Assembly (NCBI RefSeq): GCF_900110145.1
Contig: NZ_FOCP01000004.1
Span: forward strand, 1-64,000
Source of the DNA: Nitrosomonas marina
GTDB taxonomy: Bacteria > Pseudomonadota > Gammaproteobacteria > Burkholderiales > Nitrosomonadaceae
DNA length: 64,000 nt
Direction of reading: 5' to 3'
The notes under the pieces are model-generated. The model worked only from the letters and a program-made list of their open reading frames with translations. It did no database searches and was not told the origin of the DNA. Below, piece by piece: positions 19,306 to 28,518 of the stretch (positions within the stretch are counted from its first letter, which is position 1; the number at the start of each line of letters is the position of its first letter). The position numbers were made by a program, and so were the translations under genes.

Positions 19306-22300
19306 TTATCGCCAGGCAACCTGAATCGCCCGTGTCATCCATTTGTACTTAATAACCGAAAAACTCCATGGTAATTGATCAAGCAGCATATCAAAAGGCC
19401 CGGGCTCAATCGTCAGGGACCACATATCCTCCTGCAGCAGCAACCGCCCTCTTCGCTGCAGAAAAGTTTCGCGTAGACCGCTCATCGAAGTTTTTCCCAG
19501 TACCTTCCAGTTCTGGATGATACCGTTCAGCAGACTTTCTGCTGTTTCCCGTTCCTGTGTGTTCAACTGAATGTTACGGCTGACAGGCATGACCACAGGA
19601 AGACCACATAAAATCTTGTTCAGAATCAGTTGATATTCAGGAAACTGCGATGCCTCATTGACTATGAACTGCAACAGATGTACGGCGCGTTCTATTGCAG
19701 GCGCATTAATTAGCCCATCATTGTCAAGCCATCCCAGTCTTCCAAAAAGATGCGGCAGATACGGTGCCGCCAGCACAAGTCCGGCATTCTGAATAAAGTA
19801 TTCATCGCCGCACTCATCTTTTAATTTACCGCTATTCGAATCGAACACAGCAGGTCGCTTGAATTGAACATCCTGAGCGAGGTTTGGTGATAAAAGGGGG
19901 GAATTTTCGGGTTTCTTGACTTGATTACCCGAAACGCTGCCGTACTGAATCAAAACACCCTGTAATAAATGCTGCAGTACGCTAGTGTGCTGTATTTTCC
20001 TTACTGTATCTTTCTGCTCATATCCCTGCTGTTCGATTAACAGCGCCTGATTCCATATTCGTGCCAGTCCTAGCGCATCTCCGTCGCCAGCCAGATCCTG
20101 TAACAAGGCATATACAAACTCAAAAGTGACCGTCGTTTCTTCAACCGTTTCATCAGATTTACCGGCATGCGAAATTTCAGATAACGCCTTCAGCCCGCTA
20201 TCCCATATTTGCTGCCTCCATACATCAGGCCCTGGCTGTTTAATATTTTTCGTATATTGTCGGAAAAATTCCGCATGCGATAACCAGTCAGCCAGAATGA
20301 AGACTGATTGCGGCGAGACGGTATATGCGACATCGATCAGGATAGATTCAGGTAGCTTTTCAATTAGTTTTTGACGCGACACTGCATTGTGCACCAATGC
20401 CAGTAGCTGTTCGCGCAGTGCCAGTGTTGCATCGCTTTTACTTAAACCTATGAATTGCCCGGCATACTGTTCCGTTCCAGCGATGCCCGCCTGTTGAAGT
20501 GCCGAACGAATCCGTTTATTGATTGGTTCGATGACATGTTCTTTCGCAGTTGTAGCTACCGTCTCGACAGATATGACACTATTTGTGGTTTCGGACTGTG
20601 TGACAACGGCTTCCAGATCGACCGTATCGTCAAATAACAGTTTTTGAAGTATGAGCTGAAAATATACAGCGCTGTTTCCAGATTCTGGCAAATGCGACTC
20701 GATTGCTTTAATGAACAGTCGGCGGTCTTCATCCTTCAACTCAGAACTGCATTCCAGCAATTCCTGTACCAACGCTCTGGCCCTGGTCTCCGTCAATGCG
20801 GCAATCACGAGCCGACCGTCTTCCAGGGCCAACCTCAAGTCTCGCTTCAAAGTATGGGGATCAGTCGTCTGCAATTGCTGAATCAGATCAATCTGTTCAT
20901 CTGTCGGGAAGTTACACTGTTCTGGCGATCGAAGCGAAAATATCGCATCCTGCACAAAGTTATAAAACACATTTGTTGCATACGCATACCGCTCATCCTG
21001 CAGTTTATTTAACGTCTCACTCCAGGAACACAATATCGTTACTGCATCTTGGCCTTCCGACTGACCTAGCGCCAGCGCCCGAAAAAAAAGATTCGTCTTA
21101 AAATTTCTATGTAACGACGTGTCTGCCAAATAACGTAACGCGTGATTCCATAGCTGATTCAACCACGCTGCGTCCGGCCTGTATTGCACATTTTCATCAT
21201 ACAGCAGTAGCGTATCAGCGTGACGAATCAGTTGCGCAAGGATGAAAGCAGCCTGGGGTGACAATACATAGCTTATGTCCAGAAGCGTAGATTCGGGTAA
21301 ACGGGCAATCAGCTTTTGCCGCTCATCCTGTTCGAGCAATAAATCGACTAGCTGCTGTCTGGCGAATGCGATCTGGTTTGCCTCAAACCGATTTAAATCC
21401 AGCCTGTTAATTCCGGCTTGTCGCAGCGTTATCAGCAGACGGCTCAACAGGATCTCTTCACACGGCTTTTGTATAAATAATTCATTTTCAGTAAACAGTT
21501 TTGGAATCTCGGGCTGAATTTCCGGTTCTTTCTCTGCAGCTGAAGAAACCAGAGCTTCCAGATCGATATCTTCGTCATACACAAGCTTTTTCAGCACCTG
21601 AAAATAATAACCGGCACTATTATCGATATGTCGCGCATGGCTGTCGATAGCTTCGGCGAGTGCAATACGGTCTGCACGGTCAGATCCCGGATACAGATTC
21701 AGTATTCCGTGTATCATAGATTTAAGATCGACTTCAGGTACTGTTCCCGTATGCAAACGGCCGTACTCAAACAATGTCCTAAGTCGCCGCAGTTGTTGCG
21801 TATAATCATCTTTAAGAAGCACCGCTATCTGGCGTATTTCCGCAATTACCTTGATTGCCGGCCGCTCAGTCGATGCGGCGAACAGAATATCAATCAGGCT
21901 GTTATCAGGGTCCATTTCTACAATACATTCACCTTGCTGTTCGCGTTGACGGCGCAATCCGTATTGCCAGAACGTCAATATCGCTGCGCCGTTACTATCT
22001 TGCGACATTCCCTGTGTCATTGCCAGGCAGAAGTCTACAGCATCAAAATCGCTGTCCGGGAAATCAAAGTTCTGTGTACGCTGTATAAAATCCAGAACAT
22101 TGTCGAACAATCGTTGTCTCCAGGCTGAAATATCAGCATCCCGAGGATTAACGGTCGATTGGTAAAGCGTATTCGCATATGTCAGTGTCTGTGCCAGGAT
22201 TTGTGCGGCGTACGGCGATATTCTGTAAACCATATCAATCAGAGCGGGCTCAGGCAGCTCAGCAACTATTCGGGCACGGGCCAACTGATCGGAAAGCAGT

Positions 22301-24246
22301 GTCAGCAACCATTCCCGGTTTGCCAGCACATCCGCGAAACGGAATTGCGCAACAGACGGTTCTTTTTCGACGATTGCTGCGGACTTCAGGGCTGAAACAA
22401 TTCCACTGGTAACGGGATCACTTGCATCGCCTGCCCAATTAGAATCTACGGAGCCCAGGTCTGCTGATGTTGACACATGATTGTAAGCGCTCGTTGAAAT
22501 TTGAGCCTGTCTCGACTGCTGTTTACCGTGCAAATGATGTACCGCCTGGCCGTCTGGCAAGAAATGTTTCTCAAATGCCGAATACGCCATGGCATCAGCA
22601 ACGATAATCTGCAGAATACGTAAAGAATATCTGTCTTCGCTGGAATGGGTCAGTTCCAGCGCTTGATACCAGGTTTGCAGGATTGTTGTATTGTCTGGCT
22701 CGTCGTACAAACACTGCGTCAGTGCGCGCGCAATACCGGCTGCAGCCAGCGTATCTGTTGAAGTGCCTGCCAAAGACACCGTGGTCACAAAACGCAGTAC
22801 ACTCTTCCAAAAGCAGTTTATCCAGTCGTCAAACGAAACAGAGATACTGTGCCTTTGATTCTGGGCATATCGATAAAACCGTTCGGCTTTGAGAACAAAC
22901 TGCCCGACGATAAATGCAATTTGCGGAGACTGCGCAAATAAGATATCCATCAAAACTGTCTGAGGCAGTCTGGCTATTATCTGATCACGAGCCCTGGTAT
23001 CCTGCAAAATGGTTCGCAATCGTTGTTGCAGGCCCGATATATCCAGCGGTTGTTCATTTGCCGAATCACTAAACGGTGCACTTATGCCGGCATGCTGCAT
23101 CGCTGTGAAAATACGGCGATATAACCACCTAGACAGTGACAGGCTTCCGGCGACTGATGTATCTTTTTCGTTGCCGGATCCGTATATTTCATCCTGACCA
23201 TTGCCTGTATGTGTTGCTTTGATCTGTTCGGATTCAGTCAAATGTTCAATTGTCGCACGTTGTATTGCAGACGGACAGTCCTCCTGGAAACCGTGATCTG
23301 CAGCTTGCGACAGAATCACCGACAGCTGTTCAGAATCGTCATGAACACGTGCGGTCTCGATCAGTCTGTCTAGCAGGAGGCCTGCTTCTTCATGTAACAT
23401 TGGTACAACGATCATTTTCAGATATTGCCGAATCAACCGCGAGAAACGCGTTGATCCAGGCAGAGGCGACTGACTTGTAACATCATCAATGATCCACGCC
23501 CACAGTGCCGTCATTACTTTGTTGTATCGCTCAGCGGGCAATGCTGATTTAGACAGCATCGTTTGGATTGATTCAATCAGACCGAGCTGCAACCTGTGAT
23601 GTTGCGGGTCCATTTGATACAACACAGACCTGAGCACTGCCGGAGAAAACTGCTGAACCATTCGCCATACAAACAATGTGCGATCTTGCTGTGGCATTTG
23701 CATCAGCATCTCTCGCAACGCGCTTGTTGACACAGCTTCCTTCAGCACGCGTTCCATGAGTTTTTCATGCCAATGTACATCGTTCGTATCGATATACCAG
23801 GGAAGACTTCCGGTCAGCATAAATTGTTTCAATTCCTCAAAGCCAGACTGGATCAAACTGACAGGGATTACATTATCTGTTTTACCTGATACTGATGTGG
23901 TGGGTATGTGCAATAAAGGTAGCGTCACTAAGTGGTGATAACTGGATTCCCTGGCCTGTTTCAGCTGCAGACCGAATTGTTCCTGAAGTATTTGTACAAT
24001 CTGGTCTGGAAAATTGGCTTCGGAAATCGCCCCGAGGTCAAGAGTCACCTGATTAATTCGCAGCACCTTGTCTGCCTCATCATGCTCGTTCAACACGACT
24101 TCCATGGCCGGCAGTAATGTACGTACGATCCAGTCGCTCAATTGCGATTCATGTTCGGGCTCTACGGTATCGGCAGCAAACGAAAAATCGAAAATAACCT
24201 GTTCAATAACATGTACTGAAGCACTGTCATAACCAATAGTCGCCAT
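19306..24246 (-). CDS. eCIS tape measure protein (Afp14-like), very long, with four internal repeats
   Basis: 1646 aa. The N-terminal domain (HVIEQVIFDFSFA, LRINQVTLDLGAISEANFP) and the C-terminal domain (AIERAVHLLQFIVNE, PEYQLILNKILCGLP, ESLLNGIIQNWKVLG, WSLTIEPGPFDMLLDQLPW) are those of contractile injection system tape measure proteins. Between them one block recurs four times, centred near residues 425, 669, 992 and 1305: LPQTVLMDILFAQSPQIAF, LPEPALIDMVYRISPYAAQ, LPESTLLDISYVLSPQAAF, LPESILIDVAYTVSPQSVF, each followed by a helical stretch. In the family this protein sets particle length, so the repeats could have changed it. It overlaps the upstream gene by 20 bases. The low-complexity acidic linkers (for example EKEPEIQPEIPK) separate the units. 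Confidence 0.9.
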   Translation of the reverse strand: MATIGYDSASVHVIEQVIFDFSFAADTVEPEHESQLSDWIVRTLLPAMEVVLNEHDEADKVLRINQVTLDLGAISEANFPDQIVQILQEQFGLQLKQARESSYHHLVTLPLLHIPTTSVSGKTDNVIPVSLIQSGFEELKQFMLTGSLPWYIDTNDVHWHEKLMERVLKEAVSTSALREMLMQMPQQDRTLFVWRMVQQFSPAVLRSVLYQMDPQHHRLQLGLIESIQTMLSKSALPAERYNKVMTALWAWIIDDVTSQSPLPGSTRFSRLIRQYLKMIVVPMLHEEAGLLLDRLIETARVHDDSEQLSVILSQAADHGFQEDCPSAIQRATIEHLTESEQIKATHTGNGQDEIYGSGNEKDTSVAGSLSLSRWLYRRIFTAMQHAGISAPFSDSANEQPLDISGLQQRLRTILQDTRARDQIIARLPQTVLMDILFAQSPQIAFIVGQFVLKAERFYRYAQNQRHSISVSFDDWINCFWKSVLRFVTTVSLAGTSTDTLAAAGIARALTQCLYDEPDNTTILQTWYQALELTHSSEDRYSLRILQIIVADAMAYSAFEKHFLPDGQAVHHLHGKQQSRQAQISTSAYNHVSTSADLGSVDSNWAGDASDPVTSGIVSALKSAAIVEKEPSVAQFRFADVLANREWLLTLLSDQLARARIVAELPEPALIDMVYRISPYAAQILAQTLTYANTLYQSTVNPRDADISAWRQRLFDNVLDFIQRTQNFDFPDSDFDAVDFCLAMTQGMSQDSNGAAILTFWQYGLRRQREQQGECIVEMDPDNSLIDILFAASTERPAIKVIAEIRQIAVLLKDDYTQQLRRLRTLFEYGRLHTGTVPEVDLKSMIHGILNLYPGSDRADRIALAEAIDSHARHIDNSAGYYFQVLKKLVYDEDIDLEALVSSAAEKEPEIQPEIPKLFTENELFIQKPCEEILLSRLLITLRQAGINRLDLNRFEANQIAFARQQLVDLLLEQDERQKLIARLPESTLLDISYVLSPQAAFILAQLIRHADTLLLYDENVQYRPDAAWLNQLWNHALRYLADTSLHRNFKTNLFFRALALGQSEGQDAVTILCSWSETLNKLQDERYAYATNVFYNFVQDAIFSLRSPEQCNFPTDEQIDLIQQLQTTDPHTLKRDLRLALEDGRLVIAALTETRARALVQELLECSSELKDEDRRLFIKAIESHLPESGNSAVYFQLILQKLLFDDTVDLEAVVTQSETTNSVISVETVATTAKEHVIEPINKRIRSALQQAGIAGTEQYAGQFIGLSKSDATLALREQLLALVHNAVSRQKLIEKLPESILIDVAYTVSPQSVFILADWLSHAEFFRQYTKNIKQPGPDVWRQQIWDSGLKALSEISHAGKSDETVEETTVTFEFVYALLQDLAGDGDALGLARIWNQALLIEQQGYEQKDTVRKIQHTSVLQHLLQGVLIQYGSVSGNQVKKPENSPLLSPNLAQDVQFKRPAVFDSNSGKLKDECGDEYFIQNAGLVLAAPYLPHLFGRLGWLDNDGLINAPAIERAVHLLQFIVNEASQFPEYQLILNKILCGLPVVMPVSRNIQLNTQERETAESLLNGIIQNWKVLGKTSMSGLRETFLQRRGRLLLQEDMWSLTIEPGPFDMLLDQLPWSFSVIKYKWMTRAIQVAWR

Positions 24247-27200
24247 CTTTTTCCTGTTTGTATTTCAGTAGAAAAGCAATCAACGAATCCGATGCCTGGT
24301 CAAGCCTGGGCAGAATTTTGTCATCCTGGTCACGACTATACTGCTGGAGACATTGCAGCCAGATTCTGTAGCGTTCCTCGAAACTCCGTATGTTCAGAAA
24401 ATTTAACCAGTAAAAATCTGCAAAGACATGTGCAGGCAAATTTTTTTGTATGATTTCCTCGGCAAAATACCTGAATGCGGTATCAGAAAAACACGCTGTC
24501 CAGGATGGTAAAACAATGCTGACACGACAATTAAAGAAAGTGGCATCGACACCCGGTCGGGTCAATGACTGGTTTTTACGCGGGCGCAGCAGTATATGCT
24601 CGATGATATGAAAATTTTCGCACTGCCGATTCAGTACCCGCATGATGTTGCAAAACCGGTGAACATAAATCACAGCTTCTTCAAAAGAAGGTTCCTTGGT
24701 CAATATCCAAAGCCGGGCATCGTGACCGGATTTGAAACACACAGCCGTCCTGCCCTGCTCCAGGCGAAGCAACCGGTAATTTTCCAGTTGTATGCCTTCT
24801 TTGAAAATTGAATAACTGAAAATGGGCAACTGTGACGGCAGTGCCGGATCGGGTAATTCTTCAGGATAATCGCTTGTCTTATCGGGAACGGCCTCGCTTT
24901 GTCCGGTATCGCTTACCGATTTGATTTTGTCAGCCATAATTTGATCGGCTACCAGGCGACTCTTTCTATCAACCAGAATATCGGATATCCATACTGGACT
25001 CTTGGCAAGCTGCAGCCCTAACAACAAGCCAATTTTTAAATGCAAAGCGGGTGAATTTTCCAACATATCGGCTGTGTAATCCCTTGAGCCGGAATGTGAA
25101 TAATCAAATCCGACGCATCTGTCCTTACTGATACGGTCAATCGATTTCAGATAGCTTATTTTCAATTCAAGAATCCAGCTGGATGAATCTTCCTGACGGT
25201 AATAATTGAAACGAAGCAACTGCTGGTGTTCATAGACTTCGCCATAAAGTGCCAGCAGAATATCAAGTATGCGGTTTTTGCGTTCGACGGGGTCATCATA
25301 TTGACTTTGAATATCATTTATGATCATCGGTAGAGATACACCGCCGGTGGCTGTTTTCCCGGTGTAAAGCGGTTCGATATCAGGCACTTTGCTATTGTCA
25401 AGAAACTGAGAAAAATAAGTCTTCGGGACACGCTGGTCGGGGGAAAACAAAACCGGGATCTGCTGCAGACCCTCCAGGTAATTTGCCATGAGCTGTTCGA
25501 ACGGAAACAAATAGGCTTTCAGTTGCTTGGCTTTTGCACGAACGTCCGCCGGTTGCGAACGTGGCACGCCTTCTTTGTTAATTCCGTAAATGGCCGGAAA
25601 CTGATGCTGTATCGAATAATAGTGGTTAAGTGGCCTTGACCGGCCATTTGGCTGTGGAATAAATTGTTTAACAGATTGAGCGTTGCGCCTGAATGCCTGG
25701 TATTCAAAGACCAGTTTTTTCAGTTCTCGCTGAAACTCATCAAAAAAAACAGTATCTTTCCAGTGAACGGCCGTCTTGAATGTGCTCGCCGACGCTAATT
25801 GACCGGCGGTCTCATCGTACGGCAGCGCAAGATACATGATCTGATTGTTGACGTTTGCGTGGGAATAATACAGAACCGGAAAAACATGTTGCGACAACTG
25901 GTCATTCAGATCTGTTAACTGGTTCCCGGCTTCATCTGACAGGCCAAGATTGCGGATTTGCACAACACCGCTAATTTCACGAATACATGTCATCAAATCA
26001 ACTACTGTGATGATATTGCGTGGTATTGTCATTGACGCATCACGGATATAACCATGCTGTGTCAATGGCCCGGAAAAAATTGTTTCATAATGTTCATTTC
26101 TGGCTAACACATCACCGTAATGTTCGATCTGTATACTCGATGAAATGTAACGCGAACATCTGAAAAAAATTTCAGCATAAATTTTAGCCGGATGCTGCTG
26201 TGGGCGGACTTCGATTTCTCCCGTTAAAAAAAAAGGTTTTGTTTCGACCATCCGGATTTTATGTATGTCCTCACAAAGGCTGCGTTGCGCGCAATACACT
26301 GCATGTATTTTTTTCATCACACCCGCTTCAAAAAAACCCTTGATGTCGTTCTGCACTTTTTTAAGGCAATTCGTCACATCGCACAGGATACGTTCTGTTT
26401 CAGCAAGCGTAACAGTCAGTCGTGGCAACACGTTTTGCATTACGGAAATCAAATCGTCCGGTTTATTGAGCGGCATATCCAGTATTGCATATATCTGCTC
26501 ATATTCCAGGCGCGGCAACGGTGCTTCGAAATATTTTTGAAGCTCAGACAATTGCGAATCAAGCTGTTTGATGCCTTCCAGACTGAAGACCTGTCTGTAC
26601 AAGAGTCCGTGAACTAAACCGAGTTCCTCATGAATAACCAGGCAACTTGTCAGTTGCGTTTCCAGTCGCAACAATAATTCACTGGATTGAACAAGATAGC
26701 CCTTGATTGACTCACTCTGACCGTGATGGAATGTATCACCGGTACGGCTCAGCCGCTTACGCCACCGCTTCAACAGGTTTAACCTTGTCTGCAGGCCTGT
26801 ACCGATCTGTTTATTCAGACTGTGCCAGTGCATTACGCTAACCTTCAGCCTAGTAATCTGTTCTACGATCGGTTCAAGCTTCTTTAATGATTGTTGAACA
26901 ACACCTTCGCTACTGACCTGCAATATTGCAGGATCAATTTTCACATATACAGTATAAAGCCCTGCCAATCCGGATATCGGATCTTGTTCGTATTGTGCAG
27001 GTTTGAACCAGATGCGGTCGATTTCGGGTACCGCGTCATACAAGACTTTTTCAAAATCATTTTCGGTTACAGCTGAACTGGGAAAAATCTCATACGGTGG
27101 AAAAAGTGACTGCCGTGCATAATCAATCGAACCGTCACGACCTGTCAGATAGTCCGAGACAGGAAATTCAGAACGGTAGGATAAATCGGTCAGCGCATAA

Positions 27201-27364
27201 CACAGCTGTTCCAGAATAGTTACGCCTGGATCGTGAAGATTATAATCGGTCCAGTTGTCGCCACATAAATTCTGAATAATTGTAAGCGCGTCTTTTCTGA
27301 ACGTTTCAAAATCAAGCGCATCCGGGTCGCTTTGATTACGATTAATCTGCTCAGCGGTCTGCAT
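24227..27364 (-). CDS. eCIS large baseplate protein, J-like (Afp12-like)
   Basis: 1045 aa. The N-terminus has the signature shared by baseplate J-like proteins of eCIS: NWTDYNLHDPGVTILEQLCY, about residues 37-56, followed by ALTDLSYRSEFPVSDYL. The middle is long and partly coiled-coil-like (residues 180-360). The C-terminal part carries HIIEHILLRPR (about 920) and FFNCRVSIVLPSWTACF, also seen in such baseplate wedge proteins. It would form part of the hexagonal baseplate with the 1300-aa protein at 28490. It overlaps the upstream 115-aa gene by 14 bases and the tape measure by 20. The Afp12 equivalence is by position and signature and not by full alignment. Confidence 0.8.
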   Translation of the reverse strand: MQTAEQINRNQSDPDALDFETFRKDALTIIQNLCGDNWTDYNLHDPGVTILEQLCYALTDLSYRSEFPVSDYLTGRDGSIDYARQSLFPPYEIFPSSAVTENDFEKVLYDAVPEIDRIWFKPAQYEQDPISGLAGLYTVYVKIDPAILQVSSEGVVQQSLKKLEPIVEQITRLKVSVMHWHSLNKQIGTGLQTRLNLLKRWRKRLSRTGDTFHHGQSESIKGYLVQSSELLLRLETQLTSCLVIHEELGLVHGLLYRQVFSLEGIKQLDSQLSELQKYFEAPLPRLEYEQIYAILDMPLNKPDDLISVMQNVLPRLTVTLAETERILCDVTNCLKKVQNDIKGFFEAGVMKKIHAVYCAQRSLCEDIHKIRMVETKPFFLTGEIEVRPQQHPAKIYAEIFFRCSRYISSSIQIEHYGDVLARNEHYETIFSGPLTQHGYIRDASMTIPRNIITVVDLMTCIREISGVVQIRNLGLSDEAGNQLTDLNDQLSQHVFPVLYYSHANVNNQIMYLALPYDETAGQLASASTFKTAVHWKDTVFFDEFQRELKKLVFEYQAFRRNAQSVKQFIPQPNGRSRPLNHYYSIQHQFPAIYGINKEGVPRSQPADVRAKAKQLKAYLFPFEQLMANYLEGLQQIPVLFSPDQRVPKTYFSQFLDNSKVPDIEPLYTGKTATGGVSLPMIINDIQSQYDDPVERKNRILDILLALYGEVYEHQQLLRFNYYRQEDSSSWILELKISYLKSIDRISKDRCVGFDYSHSGSRDYTADMLENSPALHLKIGLLLGLQLAKSPVWISDILVDRKSRLVADQIMADKIKSVSDTGQSEAVPDKTSDYPEELPDPALPSQLPIFSYSIFKEGIQLENYRLLRLEQGRTAVCFKSGHDARLWILTKEPSFEEAVIYVHRFCNIMRVLNRQCENFHIIEHILLRPRKNQSLTRPGVDATFFNCRVSIVLPSWTACFSDTAFRYFAEEIIQKNLPAHVFADFYWLNFLNIRSFEERYRIWLQCLQQYSRDQDDKILPRLDQASDSLIAFLLKYKQEKDGDYWL

Positions 27365-27698
27365 AGCTATGTGAAACAGAGCCCGCTTTGTCGTTGTGTG
27401 TCCGATGCTGGTGTTCCATTTCCGTATTCAGTTTGTCCAGCAGTTGGTGAACGTGTTCGTAAGGCAGCTTTCCAAGCGCTTTGATTGTCAAGAGCAACTC
27501 CTGCTCGGTGAACATAAACGGTTTTTGCGCTGTTTTATCCGTAGCCTCAGCGAATTGATGATGCGCCTGCTGATTCAGCTTACCGATTAATTCGAATACC
27601 GTTTTGAACGGACATTCTGCCAATGCCGTCAGTATCAGATTACCCTCTTCCATAGTAATTTTTACCGACACAATCCGGTCTGACATCCTGCTCTTCAT
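27351..27698 (-). CDS. Small eCIS-cluster protein with two internal repeats, unknown function
   Basis: 115 aa, not recognised. Two halves resemble each other: EEGNLILTALAECPFKTVFE followed by LIGKLNQQ (about residues 17-44) and EQELLLTIKALGKLPYEHVH followed by QLLDKLNTE (about 65-93). Each would be a helix-turn-helix unit of about 28 residues. No signal peptide or membrane segment is visible; the tail is polar. Another start at codon 5 (MSDR) is possible. It begins 1 base after the fibre-like gene's stop and overlaps the J-like gene by 14 bases, so it is a true member of the operon. A baseplate adaptor or a fibre/cargo chaperone is a guess only. Confidence 0.75.
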   Translation of the reverse strand: MKSRMSDRIVSVKITMEEGNLILTALAECPFKTVFELIGKLNQQAHHQFAEATDKTAQKPFMFTEQELLLTIKALGKLPYEHVHQLLDKLNTEMEHQHRTHNDKAGSVSHSYADR

Positions 27699-27699
27699 T

Positions 27700-28518
27700 T
27701 TATGGTTTCTTTCTCGAAGTCGATACAGGCATTGTTTCGGGTTTCACTTCACTTTCGAACATTGCTGTATCTTCCCAAAGCCGGGTTAAATGATATCTGA
27801 CCCAAATACCGTTGCCGTAGGAAATACCTGTACGCAATTGCAAAACGAATTCAAAGTTGTCACTCTCAGTAGAAACAGGCTCCCAACGCAGCTCCAGTTG
27901 ATTGCATTTGGCGCCGTAATGCGCCTGATGATAACTGATATGATTTCTGGCATGGTACGTACACAGCGCAAATGCGTGCATCAGGGCGTATTTTCCATCT
28001 GCATCACGACCACCGACGCCCGCAACAACCTCAAATGCCTGACAGCCTGTCAACACACCGCTGATATCGTACCATTCACTGTCAGCAGGCACTGCAAATT
28101 CGTCCTTTTTCCCTACTCTGCCATGGGCAGCAACTGTACCGGCCACATCCAGCTCATATCGAGGACGCTCTGTATTAATGCCGACGCCTACGCGCACCGC
28201 CTCGGAGTTTTCTTCCGTTTCTCCAATGCTGTGCAACGTCAGCACATTCGGATTGAACTGATTGCCAATTCTGAGATTGGATGTTGCTTTATCAAGTCCC
28301 ACAAACCATAACGGGCTGAGCGTCTCCATTTTCTGATAGAAACTCATTAATTTTCCGTCTCCAAGCTGAAAAATTCTCAACCCGTCTTTGACTGTTTTAT
28401 CAAAACCGTCATCAATTAAATTAAGTGTCGAATCAATCAAGTCGGCAAACGCAGTCTCTGAAGGCATGCTGCCGTTCTTGAATTTGGCTTCAAGTGTTTT
28501 TCTGTTTTGTTTTGCCAT
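27700..28518 (-). CDS. eCIS tail-fibre or receptor-binding-like protein
   Basis: 272 aa. The N-terminus (GSMPSETAFADLIDSTLNLI, about residues 16-35) resembles the attachment segment of proteins encoded with Bacteroidetes-type eCIS. A beta-rich middle follows, with a fibre-type turn VGVGINTERPRYELDVAGTV (about 111-130), then a compact beta domain (about 140-250). No signal peptide. By place, between the two large baseplate genes, and by this pattern it is the best candidate for target recognition. It overlaps the 3' end of the 1300-aa gene by 29 bases. A cargo protein is an alternative reading. Confidence 0.65.
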   Translation of the reverse strand: MAKQNRKTLEAKFKNGSMPSETAFADLIDSTLNLIDDGFDKTVKDGLRIFQLGDGKLMSFYQKMETLSPLWFVGLDKATSNLRIGNQFNPNVLTLHSIGETEENSEAVRVGVGINTERPRYELDVAGTVAAHGRVGKKDEFAVPADSEWYDISGVLTGCQAFEVVAGVGGRDADGKYALMHAFALCTYHARNHISYHQAHYGAKCNQLELRWEPVSTESDNFEFVLQLRTGISYGNGIWVRYHLTRLWEDTAMFESEVKPETMPVSTSRKKP

